In this document: piece by piece, positions 62,214-64,000 of the stretch | Numbering within the stretch: the stretch's first letter is position 1 | How the letters are laid out: every line of letters starts with the position of its first letter | NCBI GenBank assembly: GCA_022496805.1 | Contig: CM040092.1 | Span: forward strand, 379,555 to 443,554 | Source of the DNA: Pohlia nutans | Lineage: Eukaryota; Streptophyta; Bryopsida; Bryales; Mniaceae | Length of the DNA: 64,000 nt | Direction of reading: 5' to 3' | Position numbers and translations under genes: made by a program | Notes under the pieces: generated by a model | Database searches by the model: none | The model's input: the letters and a program-made list of their open reading frames with translations, nothing else | What the model was told of the DNA's origin: nothing

Positions 62214-63502
62214 TTAACCCCTAAAATTCTGAGCGACCATATTCTGGTCGTTCCACTTTTTGGGCAGCCTCCAAGGACCTCATATTTTTTAAAATTTCAA
62301 TGAAAATTTTAGTGTAGCTTCCAAAAACTACACTCTACATGTCGCACTTCGTTTCATGTCATTCCGATAAGTATTGCAAAAGTTATAAGCATTTGAAGTT
62401 TTTGAAGCGAGATCCGGCAACAAGAATTTTTTAATTTTTTACTCTTTTTCAAAATTTCTTTTTTGATTCATGATTGGTTGATCTTTATCTACAAATGAAG
62501 CTTTAAATCTACCCATTTTGAGCAATGGGATAAAAGTTATGAGGAGATCTGTTTTTTGGGCAGTTTGGACAAAAAAACTTTAAAGCTCATTTCTAAACTC
62601 AATTTTCAATATTTTTTAATAAAATAAAAGGCACTAGGTGAAGATTTCCAAGTACAACATTCTCACCGTTAAGATTGACATTTTACAATTCCATGTCAAA
62701 GTTATTAATGATTTTCTTTTTCCTTTCACTTTGTACCCACTTCTAGTAATTGTTTTATGAAAAAATTAATATGAGCTTTTTTCTTACAAGATTTTATATT
62801 TGAAGACTTAACCCTTAAACGTCAACCCCGGCCCCAGGGGCTTGGTTTTAAGGAATAATTAAGACAGAAGTTTCATTTCTCAACCAAATCAAGCGAGACT
62901 TGTTGCGTTGGAAAGCTACTGAAAAAGCGATCTAGATTCCAAATTTTCGCCTCATTTGAGAGATTGTGGAATCGTTGGTAAGCAATCAAAGTTATCAAAT
63001 TGAACAAGTTTTGAGGTTGGGGCAGCTGAAGTTCAGCAGTGCTGCAGTGCTACAGTGCTACAGTGCTAGCTAGCAGTGCACTGCAGAGCCGTTTTTGGAA
63101 AAAAAAAATTCAAAAAAAATTCAAAAAAAATTAGATTCTTTCCGGGCTGCCCACTCAGGACCCAAATTGTCGTTTAAAGGTTAACTCAATTGTTAACATG
63201 GCCTTGCCATTCAATGAATTTCTAACCCATTCAAAAAAAAGATATTAATTTCTAAAGTTCAAGTTTGTCACCGGATTGAACCCCAAAAAATCTTCTTTTG
63301 CAACTTTGATCCTTATAATCTAAGAATCTAATGGTCATTTTGCTCTCAAATTTTGTGCTCACATGAAAATTCAAGTTGGGTATTAGATCTTACAGTTAAA
63401 TGATGAAAAAACTAAAAAACATATGATTTCTTCTGCAACTTCCAAATGCTGCGTTTTTCATGGTTTTTTGTGAGAATACGGTCAAGGAATTTTAGGGGTT
63501 AA
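62214..63502. mobile_element. Middle TTAA-flanked element of the nested set
   Basis: TTAACCCCTAAAATTCTGAGC at the left, AAGGAATTTTAGGGGTTAA at the right. A subterminal hairpin CGACCA (62234-62239), loop TATTC, TGGTCG (62245-62250) is present. It contains the inner element 62808-63184. Confidence 0.7.
62808..63184. mobile_element. Inner TTAA-flanked element of the nested set
   Basis: TTAACCCTTAAACGTCAACCC at the left and TTGTCGTTTAAAGGTTAA at the right. Internal motif GGCCCCAGGGGCTTGG. A run of GTGCTGCAGTGCTACAGTGC lies near 63040-63075. Confidence 0.7.
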
Positions 63503-64000
63503 ATGAAAATCATCTGTGTCTGTAAATTTAGATTTTTTTCCTACACCATGGTAATACATGTCGAACTTGTAATTCCAATAAAACACTCAATTTTTAGAGT
63601 TTTCCGAAAATTCAAAGTGGAGTGAAAACTAGAATTGGTAAGCTTCAATTTGTTAGTTAAGCTCAAATGCAATAGAACTCATTTTCATGGCCTAAATTAG
63701 TTTAACTAGAGAAAACAGAAAAATCCAAGATACACTACACAGTGAACTGTTTTTACAACTCTTTATGTAGTTAGGACCCCATATAAAATCCAATAATAGC
63801 TTGAATGATCTGAATTTAACTTAAGGAGGTGGCATGACTAACGAAAATCCTTTACATAAAGAGTTGGAAGAAAATCGTTGATGTAGCAGTCGGAATTGAA
63901 TAGGGAGTTACATTTCATAAGCCAGATTTTAGTCTGGTGGCATTTAGGGGTTAACGCTTAAAGCCGTGGCCCTATAACCGTGTCAGTTTCTGTACAGCTT

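Larger units (their letters stand above)
61936..63954. mobile_element. Outer TTAA-type element of a nested set
   Basis: Left end TTAAACCCTAAATGCCTGGG, right end GGTGGCATTTAGGGGTTAA. The inverted termini CCCTAAATGCC match for 11 bp. Its interior is interrupted by 62214-63502. Confidence 0.55.

Noticed and set aside
1..64000. CRISPR arrays, bacterial operons or organellar insertion
   Set aside because: Repeats are degenerate or transposon-derived, genes are spliced with plant-type introns, and no organellar or prokaryotic gene order was seen.

Overview
The window is nuclear DNA from a green-lineage (streptophyte) plant. It has five spliced protein-coding genes with GT-AG introns, all of plant-type families: a plant glutamate-receptor-like channel, a plastid or mitochondrial RsmD-like rRNA methyltransferase, a DEK chromatin protein, the chloroplast outer-envelope pore OEP24, and a DUF220/START-like protein. 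Intergenic DNA is AT-rich and packed with small DNA transposons. I cannot fix the species. The abundance of TTAA-flanked (piggyBac-like) miniature elements and a LINE with two endonucleases would be unusual for a flowering plant, so a non-seed land plant or charophyte-grade alga is my guess only.

Layout. 1-4180: degenerate tandem repeats, an unidentified eroded ORF, and two CACTA-type fold-back elements. 4181-6280 and 20255-22354: two 2.1-kb copies of one unit, identical by eye apart from one base. They were once a tandem pair and are now separated by a giant non-LTR retrotransposon (6296-20254, about 13.96 kb). That element has a 15-bp target-site duplication and an (ATCT)4 tail. 24789-30079: GLR gene (+). 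About 33.0-36.0 kb: RsmD-like gene (+). 37091-42353: DEK gene (-), convergent with the RsmD-like gene. 44.4-51.8 kb: a gene-free block of TTAA-flanked MITEs and degenerate repeats. 52240-55182: OEP24 gene (+), with three MITEs in its second intron. 56232-57792: a 1.56-kb TIR element holding a tRNA-like SINE relic. 59716-61565: DUF220 gene (-). 61936-63954: three TTAA elements nested inside one another.

The most interesting object is the giant LINE. Its ORF2, about 2,300 codons, reads in order: a 2A ribosome-skipping motif (GDVETNPGP), an APE endonuclease, a reverse transcriptase, a chromodomain-like stretch, a methyltransferase-like stretch, RNase H, and an R2-type CCHC plus PD-(D/E)XK endonuclease. 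The dual-endonuclease plan resembles Dualen/RandI elements of green algae, and the N-terminal 2A recalls trypanosome L1Tc. I know of no described element that combines all of these. This copy carries three nonsense codons and two frameshifts in ORF2 and one nonsense codon in ORF1. The host genes have unrelated housekeeping or signalling roles and show no sign of working together.
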